From NCBI GenBank assembly GCA_963920705.1, contig CAWUCO010000074.1:1612001-1676000 (forward strand): 64,000 nt of DNA, read 5' to 3'. This document shows, piece after piece, positions 22,355 through 34,664 of this stretch. The notes under the pieces were generated by a model. The model was not told where the DNA came from. It saw only the letters and a program-made list of their open reading frames with translations, and made no database searches. Numbering within the stretch: position 1 is the first letter of the stretch; every line of letters starts with the position of its first letter. The translations under genes were made by a program, and so were the position numbers. Source of the stretch: Odiellus spinosus. Its lineage: Eukaryota > Arthropoda > Arachnida > Opiliones > Phalangiidae.

Positions 22355-22940
22355 TAGATTATGTAGGTATGATTAGATTAGGTTAGTTAATCGCACGAAC
22401 TACCTGTCACTTTAACAGGTTAATCTCTAGCTCTGGCTAACTCGTCCCTGTTGTAATATATTAGGTTCGATTAGTAATCCCTCGGGCTACCCCGTCCATC
22501 TGATAATCTTTAAGGTTAGGTTAGTTAATCCCTGGAAGTAGCCCATCCCTCCAACTATTTAATCCCTATAGCTCGGACCAACCCGTCGCTATGGTAATAT
22601 TTTAGATAAGGTTAGGTTAGTTAATCCCTCGAACTACTTAATACCTCTATTTAGTTAATCCCTCGGGATACCCTAAATCTGGTAATCTTAAAGGTTAGGT
22701 TAGTTTAGTTAATCCCTTAAATTAGCCCATACCTCCAACTAGTTAATCCCTCGGGCTACCCCGTCCATCTGGTAATCTTTAAAGTTAGGTAAGGTTAGAT
22801 TAGTTAATCCCTAGCGTGGGCTAACCCGTCACTCTGGTATTATTTTAGGTAAGATGAAGTTAGGTTAGTTAATCCCTTGAACTAACCCATGCCTATTTTA
22901 CTGCTTTAGGTAAGGTTAGATTAGTTAATCTCTGTCTTTC
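22355..22940. repeat. TTAGG-rich minisatellite, unit about 60 bp
   Basis: Units read GGTTAGGTTAGTTAATCCCT followed by a variable segment such as CGGGCTACCCCGTCC and TCTGGTAATCTTTAA. About nine imperfect units are present. The TTAGG word is the insect telomere repeat, but the long diverged spacers make this an interspersed minisatellite rather than true telomere. A related patch is at 27605-27720. Confidence 0.75.
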
Positions 22941-23104
22941 GAGATTTGTACCAGGCTCTGAATTACGTATAGATTGAAGGCTCATTTAAACGCTATAATT
23001 TTTATTCAACATTATTAAGAATTAAGATTCAAAAGATCTATAAAGCAAAATAGTGGAAATGTGGAAAAAGGGTATATTTTTGGTAAAAAGGGACAGAAAT
23101 AGTA

Positions 23105-23492
23105 CAAAAAAGAGGTTGCTTCGCTCCTTTAAAAAGGGCCCTTATCTAACTCGAATCAGCCTGTGAATGGACACAAATTAATTGTTAGAGAAAGAGCAAT
23201 TTAATGTTTAAAATTATAGTAGATATATTCTACTACTCCAAAGATTTTATTATTATTAAACATTTTCCAAAAAACGGATAAAGACGAACGAGGAAGAGCC
23301 TAGGTCGTCTTTATCCGTTTTTTGAAAATATTTAATAATAATAAAATCTTTGGAGTAGTAGACTATATCTACTAACTATAATTTTAAACATTAAATTGCT
23401 CTTTCTCTAAAAAAATAATTTGTGCCTCTTCACGGGTTTGATTCGAGTTAGATAAGGGCCCTTTTTAAGGTGCGAAGCAACCTTTTTTTTTG
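23105..23492. mobile_element. Foldback MITE of 388 bp with TA flanks, just 3' of the ABC stop codon
   Basis: Almost the whole element is one palindrome. The ends are CAAAAAAGAGGTTGCTTCGC and its mirror (GCGAAGCAACC, then a T run and G), with TA outside both (23103-23104 and 23493-23494). The arms continue through AAAGGGCCCTTATCTAAC and AAATTGCTC to a centre near 23295 (GACGAACGAGGAAGAGCCTAGG), which is flanked by AAAACGGATAAAGACG and its mirror. It starts about 125 bases past the ABC stop codon on the minus strand, so it may lie in the 3' UTR. Confidence 0.87.
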
Positions 23493-23618
23493 TATAATAA
23501 GTCCTTTAAATATATACTTATTTATGGAGTATAAAATTTATATTAATTTTGTAGAAGAAATATTGTAACTTAACAATTTATAATAATGGTTCATTATTTA
23601 ATCAGCTCGTAACAAATT

Positions 23619-23975
23619 TCAATAATGGTCGTACCCTCCACTTTGTAACAAATGTAGTTTGTTGTATAATCCTTCTTGAGCTAATAGCTGAATGTGGTTG
23701 CCTTGTTCGACAACTTTACCGTGATGTATGACTAGAATTTTGTCAGCATTTTGAATGGTTGAAAGCCTGTGCGCTATAACAATGCACGTTCGACCCCTAC
23801 TGGCGTTGTCCAACGCTTCTTGTACGATATTTTCACTCTCGGTGTCAAGGGCGGACGTAGCTTCGTCTAAAAGTAAAATCCGGGGATTCCTAACCAATGC
23901 ACGGGCGATAGCAATCCGTTGTTTCTGACCGCCACTTAACTGAGTTCCTCTGTCGCCTACGTTCGTATTATAACC
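23619..23975 (-). CDS. ABC transporter last coding exon: signature, Walker B, H-loop, C-terminus
   Basis: 357 bases: 118 residues and a TGA stop. It begins after an AATTAG acceptor with [20 protein letters not shown], which carries the ABC signature. [15 protein letters not shown] is Walker B with the D-loop, and [14 protein letters not shown] is the switch histidine motif. The protein ends ...[10 protein letters not shown]. This exon completes NBD2 and all of its catalytic motifs are intact. No exact AATAAA was found in the first 100 bases downstream. Confidence 0.95.
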   Translation of the reverse strand, partial: GYNTNVGDRGTQLSGGQKQRIAIARALVRNPRILLLDEATSALDTESENIVQEALDNASRGRTCIVIAHRLSTIQNADKILVIHHGKVVEQGNHIQLLAQEGLYNKLHLLQSGGYDHY

Positions 23976-26900
23976 CTAATTAAAAATATATATTTTTGGG
24001 TCAATTCTGTAATTAAGGGACTCACTTTGAAGGGAAAACTACCGCCACCCTGTCGGTCGTCGAAAACCCGAGGTGTTTAATTTTAGAGTCACTTCACACA
24101 GAGATCAACACCTTAGCAGACAACAAAAGCATCAGCGGCGCAGCGCCTACTAGAATCGAATCTTTCGCAAATAGTGTTCCACAAGCTGGTAAGCGTAGAA
24201 TTTAACAAAGTAAAAACCGGTTAGCGGATACCTAGGATAAATTAACTCGCGGATTTCCACGTAATAGAAGCGCGGGCCCGCGGCTACTCCAAGCTTCTCG
24301 AAGAAACGTCGAAAATCTTGGTAGCGTTGTATTAATATGACATATGTTATTTATTCTTCCCCGAAGTGAAAACGTTTCCCTTCTTTTATTTAGATCGAAG
24401 GCTTTTAAAACAAAGCGTTTAAAACGTATATTTGCATAAAAAATATTATTGTGCAGGTTGACTACTACCGAATTTACTTAGGCCCAATTTAGAAGTCTAT
24501 CGCGAGCACGGCTATGCGGATCGCAAAACTAAAAAGTACAAAAGTGCTCAGTAATATATTGAAGCAATTCTGGAAAATATTTAATAAAAAAATATAATCT
24601 TTTGATAGCGTAAACTTGTCTTAAATCAAAAAAGCTCGTTTATCGGCGGATTCAAAGGTTCCCCAACCACGAAAATTCGATGATTGGGCCACGTCCCTAA
24701 AACTCCTTCTTATATCACTACGTGTCGCTAGCACGCCCGAAACAGTGATCTGGAATAAAATTTCCCCCTAAGCTATAGGGGAGAAATTAAAAAAAAAAAA
24801 GAGTAATGTCGTTACCTTTTAAAGGCTTGGCTCATATGCTCCTGATATCAATAATCTCCGGGGTACAAACATTGGAGGATTTCTTTCATAATGCAAAAGG
24901 AAGGTGGATGGGTCGGCTTCAAAGTCGAAAAATACTCATCCCCCACACAAATTCTGCTGAAACTTGGAACAGTTACGTATAAAGGGCAAATGATGATTGT
25001 GAGGTTTGTTTTGAAACTACCGTGGGATTGGCGAGTACGACGAAATAAAATATAAAAATATTAGTACTAAGAATACCAAATATATATTAAAACGCCTGTA
25101 GAAATGTTTGATTTAGCGGGCAATGACTATACAGCTATTATACAGATATTTTTTTAAGTTTTTGCTTTGCGAAACTAAGTCAACAAACTATAGGCAATAA
25201 TAACGCCGTGCACAAATGGAGTGCTATGATATTGTTTATTTATAAGACTTGTAATATAAAGCAATGTCTGGTAACAATACCTTAATTAAGCGACACAAAT
25301 ATTAAAATCACGTTGGGTAAATCGACTAATTGGGCACCAGTTAAGGCAGCCCTTTACAACTGAAATACCATTGCCCGGTAGCATGTAATCCAATTCCACG
25401 TGGTACACATCGAGTAAGGGCTTGATGAATTGACTTCAGACACGTTCACGCAAGAGGTATATTTCCACCTTTCACAATTCAATGTCAATATAACTGTTAA
25501 GGCGACGTAGGATTCGACACGTAACCTTTAATGTGCATTTTTGGATATTGCACGTTATTAGACGTGGAGAAGTTCAGTGATATATGGTATTATTGGGACA
25601 TGTATCCGGTGCTGAAAAAATCCGTTTACGTAAGTCTATCTTTGTAAAGAACGACACCAGTGTCAATGACGAAGTTGCTGATGAGATAATGGACAGTAAA
25701 AATCAAGTTTCTCACTTTTTAGTACCACTGACAAAGATAATCTTCTTAAAGGTCTTTGCACGTACATTAAAAACCGCAGAAGGGGAAGGCGAGTTATCGA
25801 ATCGTTTGTCACAAGTGACAATGACTCCAAGGGGCTTATGTCCTTCTCGCAAGACTTGTTCCGTGATGTGCATTCCACCGTCGAAGACAAGATGAAGATC
25901 ATTAGACCATGTTCATCAAATACGGCTGTAGCCTAACTACTGATAATTTTACGTATCGGTTTGTCCAACGCAGTTTTATCCGTGCTATTTCAAACGAAAG
26001 AGGCCACAGACATGAACACTATTAAATTGGTACATGCTGCATTAGAAGAACGTTTTGTACCGCTAAATTATGGTCTTCAAGAGAAGCTTAATAACCAACC
26101 ACCAATCGTCTGCAGCAGTAATAATATTTGCAAGCAATAACGGGGAATGTCCTATCACCATCGTTGATGGTACTTATATCCGAGAAGGACGATTCAGTGA
26201 ATGTAAAATCCTACAAAGTTCATTTCGCATACACAAAGGTCGGCATATCTTCAAGCCGATGCTACTTGTGACTGGCTATATAATTGGAATTATTGGTCAA
26301 CTCTTCGCCCATGGTGCGCGTATTCTCAATCATGCTTACCGACGCTTCCGTGATTCCAACAACATGCTTACCGATATCGGAGTAAATTTGCAAATGTCGT
26401 CATTTTTAGGGTGAAAAGCAAGTTAGGACTGACGAAGTCAAATGTTCACGAAAGATGACATTCCAAAGATGGTCATCTGCAAAGTATCTTTAGGTTTTTT
26501 TCAGCACCGGATACATGTCGTGGTAATACCCAATGTCACGGAACTTCTCTACGTCTGTACTTTTCTAATTAACGCGCACCATTCGGAATTGCACATTAAA
26601 GGTCAATGGGAAAGAGAGGTGCAAAAAATGGAAGCCTCCTCGCACGTCGCAAATTCCTTTAAACGTCAAAGAATCTTGCGTAAATCTTCTCAATGGCAGA
26701 AACAGGACGACATTAACCTGGAAGACTTTCCGGTTCTTAGCGAGGAAGATGTTCGGGGTATGTTTTAAGTGATTTTAAATGCAGACGAATCCTACGTCGC
26801 CTTAACAGTTGAAAAAATCCGGGTCGTTTGACGTTGAAGTGCAAAAGGTGGAACATGACCTCTTGCCTGTACGTATCCGAAGTCCATTTTCTGCAGCGGC

Positions 26901-29900
26901 GGTTCATCATCGATAGGTACCACGTAGAAATGGATAAGATGCGATCGCGCAATGGTATCGCAATCTACAGGAATTTTCATCTATTTTTGGTATTGTTAGG
27001 CCTATTATTTCCATTTTTTTATATCGTCGTATGCGCTAATGCCATAGCAGTTACAAAACTAAACCTTCCAAGAATCGTCATTTGCCCTTTATACATAACT
27101 GTTCCAAGTTTCAGCAGAATTTATGTGGGGGTAGATATTGTATTCCTACATTGAAAGCGACCCTTCCTCCTATCTTTGGCATTATGTAAGAAATCCTCCC
27201 ACGTTTGTTCCCAGGGGATGATTGATAGTAATGAAAAGATTTCGTGGTGCAATAATAAATACTATCAATGATGACAACCACACCAGACATTTGGAAATAT
27301 TAAGAAATTTACTTTTAACATTACTGTTACGGGTCTTTATAGTTCACTTACATTCAAACTTAACCAACTTTATACATGAATTAATAAACCAAAACGTCTC
27401 TAATAATTGCGAAAAGATTCTAAGACGTTTTTTGACATAGTGATTCCGAAAATAAAATAAAAAAGGCATAGCTTCCCTTTAAAGGCATGGTTCCAAATAA
27501 TTTTGTCCATTTTATTTCTCCATTTGTAAAATAATAAAAGGTAAAGTTCCAATTGCGCAGTTCCCTTTTGCGCAGTTTTCCATTTGCGCAGGTTTCCATT
27601 TGCAGTTTATGTTAGGTTAGTTAACCACTCGAACAAACCTGTCCCTCTTGTTATATTATAAGTTAGGATATAGGTTAGGTTAGTTAAGCACTCAAACTAG
27701 CCTGTCCCTCTTGTGGACAGCTTGAATGGCATACTGCGCAAGCGGACGAAAACCTAATAAAATGAGTGGTTATCTCACGAAATTCCCGATTGTGTGTACT
27801 ACGATCAATTTTTTTTTACTATAAGATTATAACCCAGTTGCTGACTTAGAGTTGCGTTGTCACTAATCAAAAAACTGAACTGTGTGCTTTTCTTCATATT
27901 TTTATGTAAATTAACTTTATTTTCAAAGCACTATTTACCACTTTTGACTGACTAACTCGTAACGTAGTATCAATATGTTTTTAAATTTATTAACATATTT
28001 ACGGCATTTATATAAGGATTTTCTCATCCTCTAACTGTACTCTGCACAATTAGGTGCTGCTAGTGCTCGGATTTTTTGTAACTTTTAATAATTCGATAAA
28101 TCTACGCAATATAAAAGCAATGTATATTTTCTTATCCAAGATAGTTTGCGTTTTAATACGTATAACTTGTTATTAATAGATAAACTTCAAACTATTATCT
28201 GCACTTAAACACATCCAAATATCTTATCCGATTTTACAAATGGTATTTTTTATCTATATCTTCCCTTATGTTGAACCCATGTCTGTAGGTTTTATATTAT
28301 TTGCGGAATTTCCATTGGCACCACTGCCGCCGTTGGAAAAAACATAAAACAAGTAGTAACATATGATAACTTGAGAAACACGAAAACCACTTAAATAAGT
28401 TAGCGTGACAAAGAGTCCGACAAAATGAGTGCGACAAGGTTAATGTGACAACAGGAATAAAGCAAAGTGAATGTTGCTATATGAATTTGACAAACATGCA
28501 AAAGGGAACATGAAACCCCATTGATTTTAGACGTTGATAGAGGTGTAGGTATCAATATTGCCTTGGCCTTATTGTTTTAGTTACAAATAAATAATTCGAA
28601 AAAATATATGAATAATGGGGGGGGGCAAACGTTACTTTGGCCTAGAGACGAGTCGGGCCCCCGATTAAATCGGGTTTTTTCGACTCGACCCGACCCGAAC
28701 CCGTTTCGGGTCGGGTCGGGCACAAAATTAAAAAAATTATTCCGGGTTGGGTCGGGCTTTTATTTCGTGAAATTCATATCGGGTCGGGCTCATTTTTAAT
28801 CGGGCCCGGGCCCGGTCGGGTTTTTTCTTCCCCTTAAAATATTCGGGTTGGGTTTTTTCTTCGGCTTAAATATTCGGGTTGGGTTTTTTCTTCGCCTTAA
28901 AATGTTCGAGTTGGGTCGAGTAAGCTTTATTTTTCACGGGCGGGCTCTCATACTTAAGCTTGATTTTCGTGAGAGGGAGAAATGAAGCGATTTCTTTAGG
29001 CGAGAGTCCCGACTCGCGAGACTTATTTATGAAATAGCTCGACTCTAGTCTAATCTCTAAATACGATTTAGCTAGTAGCCTAGTATCTACAATTCTATAT
29101 GTACCTCTAGCCCTAGCTCTTGGGTGCACGTCGCAGGAAAACGTCTTACTTCGTGGGAATTAAGGCTTGTAAACCATCCCATCCCACGCTCCCACAGTGT
29201 GATATCTGCCGTGACCTATGAGTGTAGTTCTCATTTTCCTCCTTGGCGTCGCCAGGGAATATTAAGGGGGGATGGAATGGCGGCTACACGTTATAACGAG
29301 TGTCGTTCAAACTCAGCTTCTGCGTCCAATTCCCCCTTTTTTTCGCGCTTGGCTGTTAATATATTTTCTAATGCGCGTCCTTTTTCGCGCATGCTACGTG
29401 ACTCCTTGCTAGAGAAGGATAGAGCAGACTAAAACATTAAAGCTAAGAGTCTAAGGCTAGATGATGTATGTATGTCACGTGAGTGCGCACCAAAAAAAAC
29501 TGTTAGCAACTTAGCATATTTGGTTACAGAAGCGAGAGAGGAAACTACGTCATCTTCAGACTTTTCACGGACTAGTCAGCGCCGTTTTTCGGGTCGGATC
29601 GTGCCCGATCGTTTTTTTTTTTTTTTAAATTTCGGGTCGGGCCGGGTCGGGTTTTTTTCTTTTTAATTTTTTTCGGGTCGGGCCGGGTCGGGTTTTTTTT
29701 AGAATTTTTTTTTTCGGGTCTAGCCGGGTCGGGTCTTTAAAATGGTGGGCCCGACTCGTCTCTACTTTGGCCCCGCCAATTAAAAATTAAATGACTTCTG
29801 ATTGATTACGGAGCAAAAATTTATTTCAGCGCAGTTAGGTGGAGCAAATTAAGGCCTACATAATGGATATTTTATTATTTGACTTCGAAGAAGTTTGGGG

Positions 29901-32900
29901 GGTAGCAAACGTTGCTTTGGCCCCGCCAATTAAAAATTAAATAACTTCGGATTAAGTATGGAGCGAAATATTTGGAAGAAATGGTCAGCAGAGCATTTTG
30001 GATACTTTATGAATTTAGAATATGGGACTAATCGGGGAATTTGGGGGGCTAATTGTTAATCTGGCCCACGAATTAAACTATAATTCACTCATTAACGCTT
30101 ACGTAGCAAATTGTACTAACGGTTCTAATCGTTGGAGCATTAATGCGAGAGTCTATATTTAAAGTTTAAGAGCGTTTGGTGGACGGGGGGGGGCAACCGT
30201 ATTCTTGGCCCACCCAATAAAAATTAATTATCTCGGCTAGGGGGAGGGAGCAAAATATAGTTTTTGTGGAGCATAACGGAGCAAATCAATGCGAATCTGG
30301 CGGCCCCATCAAAAGGGGATTGATTAGGAGTGGGGGCAGCATGTTAATTTAGCCCCCCCCCCAATTAAAATTTAAATAACTTCAAAGGGGCGGCGGTGCA
30401 AAATTAATGAATAACGGAGCAAAAGAGGGCAAAAGGGGAGCAAAATTATGGGGATGGGAAATTTCGATTCGGGGGTCGGGGGGGGGGGGGCAAGTTGACG
30501 GAGCCGAAAAGGATGGTTATCTTATCCCGGGCTCATAAGTGTTTTTGATCTAGTATAAAAAAATAAATTGGACTCATTTGGGAAAAATAAAACAAAAATT
30601 GTATAATATATTAAATATATATTATATATATTTTTTATATAAATCTTTTGCTTTATTCGTAATGACAGAGAAAGAGGCAATCCTAATAGTAAAAATATTT
30701 AACCAAGGAGGCTCGCAAATTGTTTTTGGCCATGTTCTCTGGCATTTATGACCAATATCGCTTTAATTTTAATACATATTTCAATATTTTCACTTACTAA
30801 GGGTAGTTGAGAAACAAAGCCATGGATATTTGCCTTAATCGCAGCGTCTATAACCTCTTCCATGCTAACTTCTCTAGAACTATCGCCATACGCAATATTT
30901 TCGGCGATGGAATAGCCAAAGAGTACCGGTTCTTGAGATACTATTCCAATTTGCGACCGCAGCCAGCCCAGATTAAGTTGACGAATATTAACGTCATCCA
31001 AAGACTGAAATTGTAGTTTTCTCATTTTTTTTTTACATTTGAGTTCGTATTCGTTGTACAGTAAAACTTGGTTACTGACATAAAACAACACTTCTCATAA
31101 GAAGTTCAAGATTTATAGTATGGAGACTGTCAATTTTAAATTCAGTTAATAAAAGCACGAAATTATCTACGAAACTGAATAAATGTTGGAGGCACTCTCA
31201 ATCTTGTGAATGTTGTGACACGCCTGCAAAGTTCCGGGCAAATAGAAATAACCGCTTTTATAACATCCCCAACAAAAATCATTAATCACTTTCAAGAATA
31301 AACAGATTTTCATGGAGTATATAAATGATACTTGTAAATTACTAAATTGTCAAGCGAATATTATTTACACATGAAGTTTCCAAGTAATATTCAGCTAAGT
31401 GATTGTTCTCTACGAGTAGAATAAATTTTCGTTTTTTAGAGCCTCGAGTCATCTTGAACTACTTTATTAGGAAGTGTAGTTCATTTTTATAATTCTAGTT
31501 CAATATAAACTTACCATTTCACCTTTTTCGGCATCGTAAAACCGCTGAAGCAATTGTACACACGTACTCTTGCCGCAGCCACTCGAACCCACTAGGGCAA
31601 CAGTTTGTCCAGCCGATACGTTCAAGCTGATTCCTCGAAGGATTTGAATGTTTCGTCGAGTTGGATACCGAAAATAAACGTTTTTAAATTTAACATCTCC
31701 TTTAATTCGCCATAGTGGCTTTGTGCCTTCTACAGAAAAGGGGTCAATTGCAGATTTCAAATCTAACAGTTTGAATATTCGCCAAGCGGCAATTTTGGCT
31801 CGTTGATAGTCTGGGGCAAATGCAACGGCCATTCCTATCATCATCGTGCCCAGTATGACGCTTTCAGTAATCCTAAAATCAGATTATTTAGAAAAAAAAA
31901 AAAGAAAAGCATTAAAGTAAAATCAAGTGATTTTTCTACTATAAGAAATAAAACTGATTTCATTATTAAAACTTGCGGGATATGTCTCGGAACTGTGAAA
32001 GATTCCTTCAATTAAAAAGAGAGCCTCCGACTAATCAAAAGACTCCCAACAGTTGGTTCCAAAAAATATACGCGATATACGCGGTTGCGTGCTTCAAGAT
32101 CACGAAGAACAAGAATTAGCGCGATTCAAAGAGTGTGCCACAGTGCCACCCTCGTATCTTCTTGGAATAACATACAATCCCCCTGGCGGACTGAAACGTA
32201 ATTGGTAATGTAGAGCTGGTGAAAGCAATGCCAAATGATGTTTTGGTCTAGATTATACAAACGAGTAGCTTTGGTGGTAAAACACCGACTTATAATTGAA
32301 GTTTTGAAAATATCAACACCGTTCAAAAAGTGTAAATCTAAATTTGCAAAATCACATTGGAATAACATGCAATTCCTCTGCCGACTTGACACGACATCGT
32401 CAATCTAAAAATGGTGAAAGCACCCCCAAATGATGTTATTGTGCCGATGATTTAAACACGTAGTTTTGTTGCTAAAAAACCGCCTTATAATTGAAGTTTT
32501 GAAAATATCAACACCGTTCAAAAAGAGTAAATCTAAAATCGCCGTATCACATTGGATTAACATGCCGTTCCTCTGTCGACTTGGCACGAAATCGTCAATC
32601 TAAAAATGATGAAAGCAACGCCAAATGATGTTTTGATCTAGATTATGCAAACGAGTAGTTTTGGTGCTAACTTATAATTGAGGTTTTGAAAATATATTTA
32701 TTTATTTATATTCCTTACACCACTTGCAGAATATACGGTTTAGAAAACATTTATTAACCAGAAAATAATTTCAACCTCATTAGTGATATGTCCGATATAC
32801 TATTTTTTTTTTTTGGCTATAGGAAGCGGGGCTAGTTTTTTGGCGGGAAATATTCCGTCGTAGAAACGGAACGTTTAAGAAAAACAACATTCTCGAAAAA

Positions 32901-34616
32901 TCTATCTTAGGACACAAAAACGGGTAATACCAAACGGAATTTAGAGGGGTCAATTCTTTTGAATAAAAACGAGGGAACCATCTACTGGAAGTGCTTTTAA
33001 AATAAAACCCTCTCGTTCCACCAGTGACGTTTGGAAAACCGTAAAAACTTTTGAATTCTAAGGGGTTAAAAATGAAAGGGAGCAGCCGACTGTAGGTGGT
33101 AAATACCAAGGTTCCAATACATGTGGTTTGATGACAGCTAATTTTCTCGTCAAAATCGAAACGTGGGGCTTCCACACGCGGGGTGAGGGGTACGATTTCG
33201 GTTATTTCCCGGGGAAGAAAAATGTTTCAGCGCTTGGGGTTATTAAAAATGGTGGGATGTAGTCTAAGCTTAACCCGATCCCTCACTATTAGCCATTGGT
33301 TTGGATCTCATTGTCCCTGGTCAAAAGGGGAGGAAATTCGACCCCTACCTCTGACAATTTTTACTTAAAAAGCGCGGATTTCGGTGCTTGGAGTATCTTT
33401 CGACTTCAAATCTGCAACCGATAACGATGAACAGCTTTCTTGATGTATCGTAATCATTTTTTTGCTCTATAAAATAACTTGTCCTAAGTCGGGGCATAAG
33501 CTTAGCGTAACTTGGTGTATTTCTTTAAGATAACTTATCGTAAAATCCCGTATTTCTTTTAAATTTAACGTATATCTTCAATATTGGTGGAGGATAACTC
33601 ACCATAAAATGAGGTATTTCTTTAACCTTGGGGAAAATAACTTAGCGTATTTCTTAAATATTGTTTAAAATCTTGGTGTAATTTTAGACGAGGTTTAGTT
33701 TGGTCAGATTCAGTTTCCGCGGTTTTAGTTTTAGCTGAGGTTTAGCTTTTTCAATTCTAGCGTGGGTTTTAAGATGTAAGTTAAAATTATTTTTAGTTCT
33801 AGCGTCGCGTAACATGTTGTAATTCTTGAAGATAACTTAGCGTAAAATCCCGCATATCTTTAATATCGGTGGTGGATAACTTAACATAAAATGAGGTTAG
33901 TTTAAAAATTTTGTTGATTTCCCCTTTTTTAGCTGGATAAAGCAAGAACCGATGTCGGCGCCGTCCTCCCCAGCGGCTCGGCTCACTCGCCTAGGGCCTC
34001 GCCCGACGGTGTCCCGTGGGGAGCTGTCCGGGAGGACGCCGCACCCCGGCCACCGGTCATTGAGCGCCCCGACCACCAGGCCGGTTGCTCGGCCGAGGGC
34101 GGACACGAGGCACCATGGCGCCGGCTGGCCGGGGAGACACCTAACGCGTACGCCACCATGTACGTATTCTGATTTTTTCAGGTGGAAACATAACCCAAAC
34201 TATAATAATTTTTTGTATTTTCTAGTATCCTGGCCCATTACCACCGCCTGGCGGAGTGGTTCGAGGAAACTTACGGCGGACGCCCGGCCTCGGCGCTTGA
34301 GCAAGTGCGGGCGGTCGTGGTTAGGCACCTGGCCCCCACGCTTGCACTTGCCCGATTGTTACGGGAGTCGGTACGTCTTAACTTAGATTTTAATTCTTTT
34401 TACCACAATTTAAAATACCATTTTTTTAAATCAGGGTGCTCGCCGAACTCGAAGAGTTGGCCGTTTGGTGGCGGCAGACGCCCCCCCCCCCCCCCGATGT
34501 CCCATGACGCCCGCGCCTTTTTCGAGGCTCAGGAGTGGGAGTTAATGGAGGGAGCGCGGACAATCCTGTGCTCCGCGACGTGTCCATAGGGGCCTTTTTT
34601 TGTATATATTTTTCTG

Positions 34617-34664
<48 letters not shown>

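Larger units (their letters stand above)
24838..27232. mobile_element. Decayed palindromic transposase dimer (dimer 3), DDE_Tnp_4 family
   Basis: The outer ends mirror each other: GGAGGATTTCTTTCATAATG near 24873 against the reverse of CATTATGTAAGAAATCC near 27180, and TCTGCTGAAACTTGGAACAG near 24951 against its mirror near 27090. The left arm (to about 25622) carries the C-terminal part of the transposase on the minus strand; the right arm (from about 25623) carries a longer part on the plus strand. The arms meet at mirrored GACATGTATCCGGTGCTGAAA near 25600 and 26510. It is related to dimers 1 and 2 but clearly diverged, so it is a sister family or an older copy. The outer boundaries are approximate. 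Confidence 0.78.
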
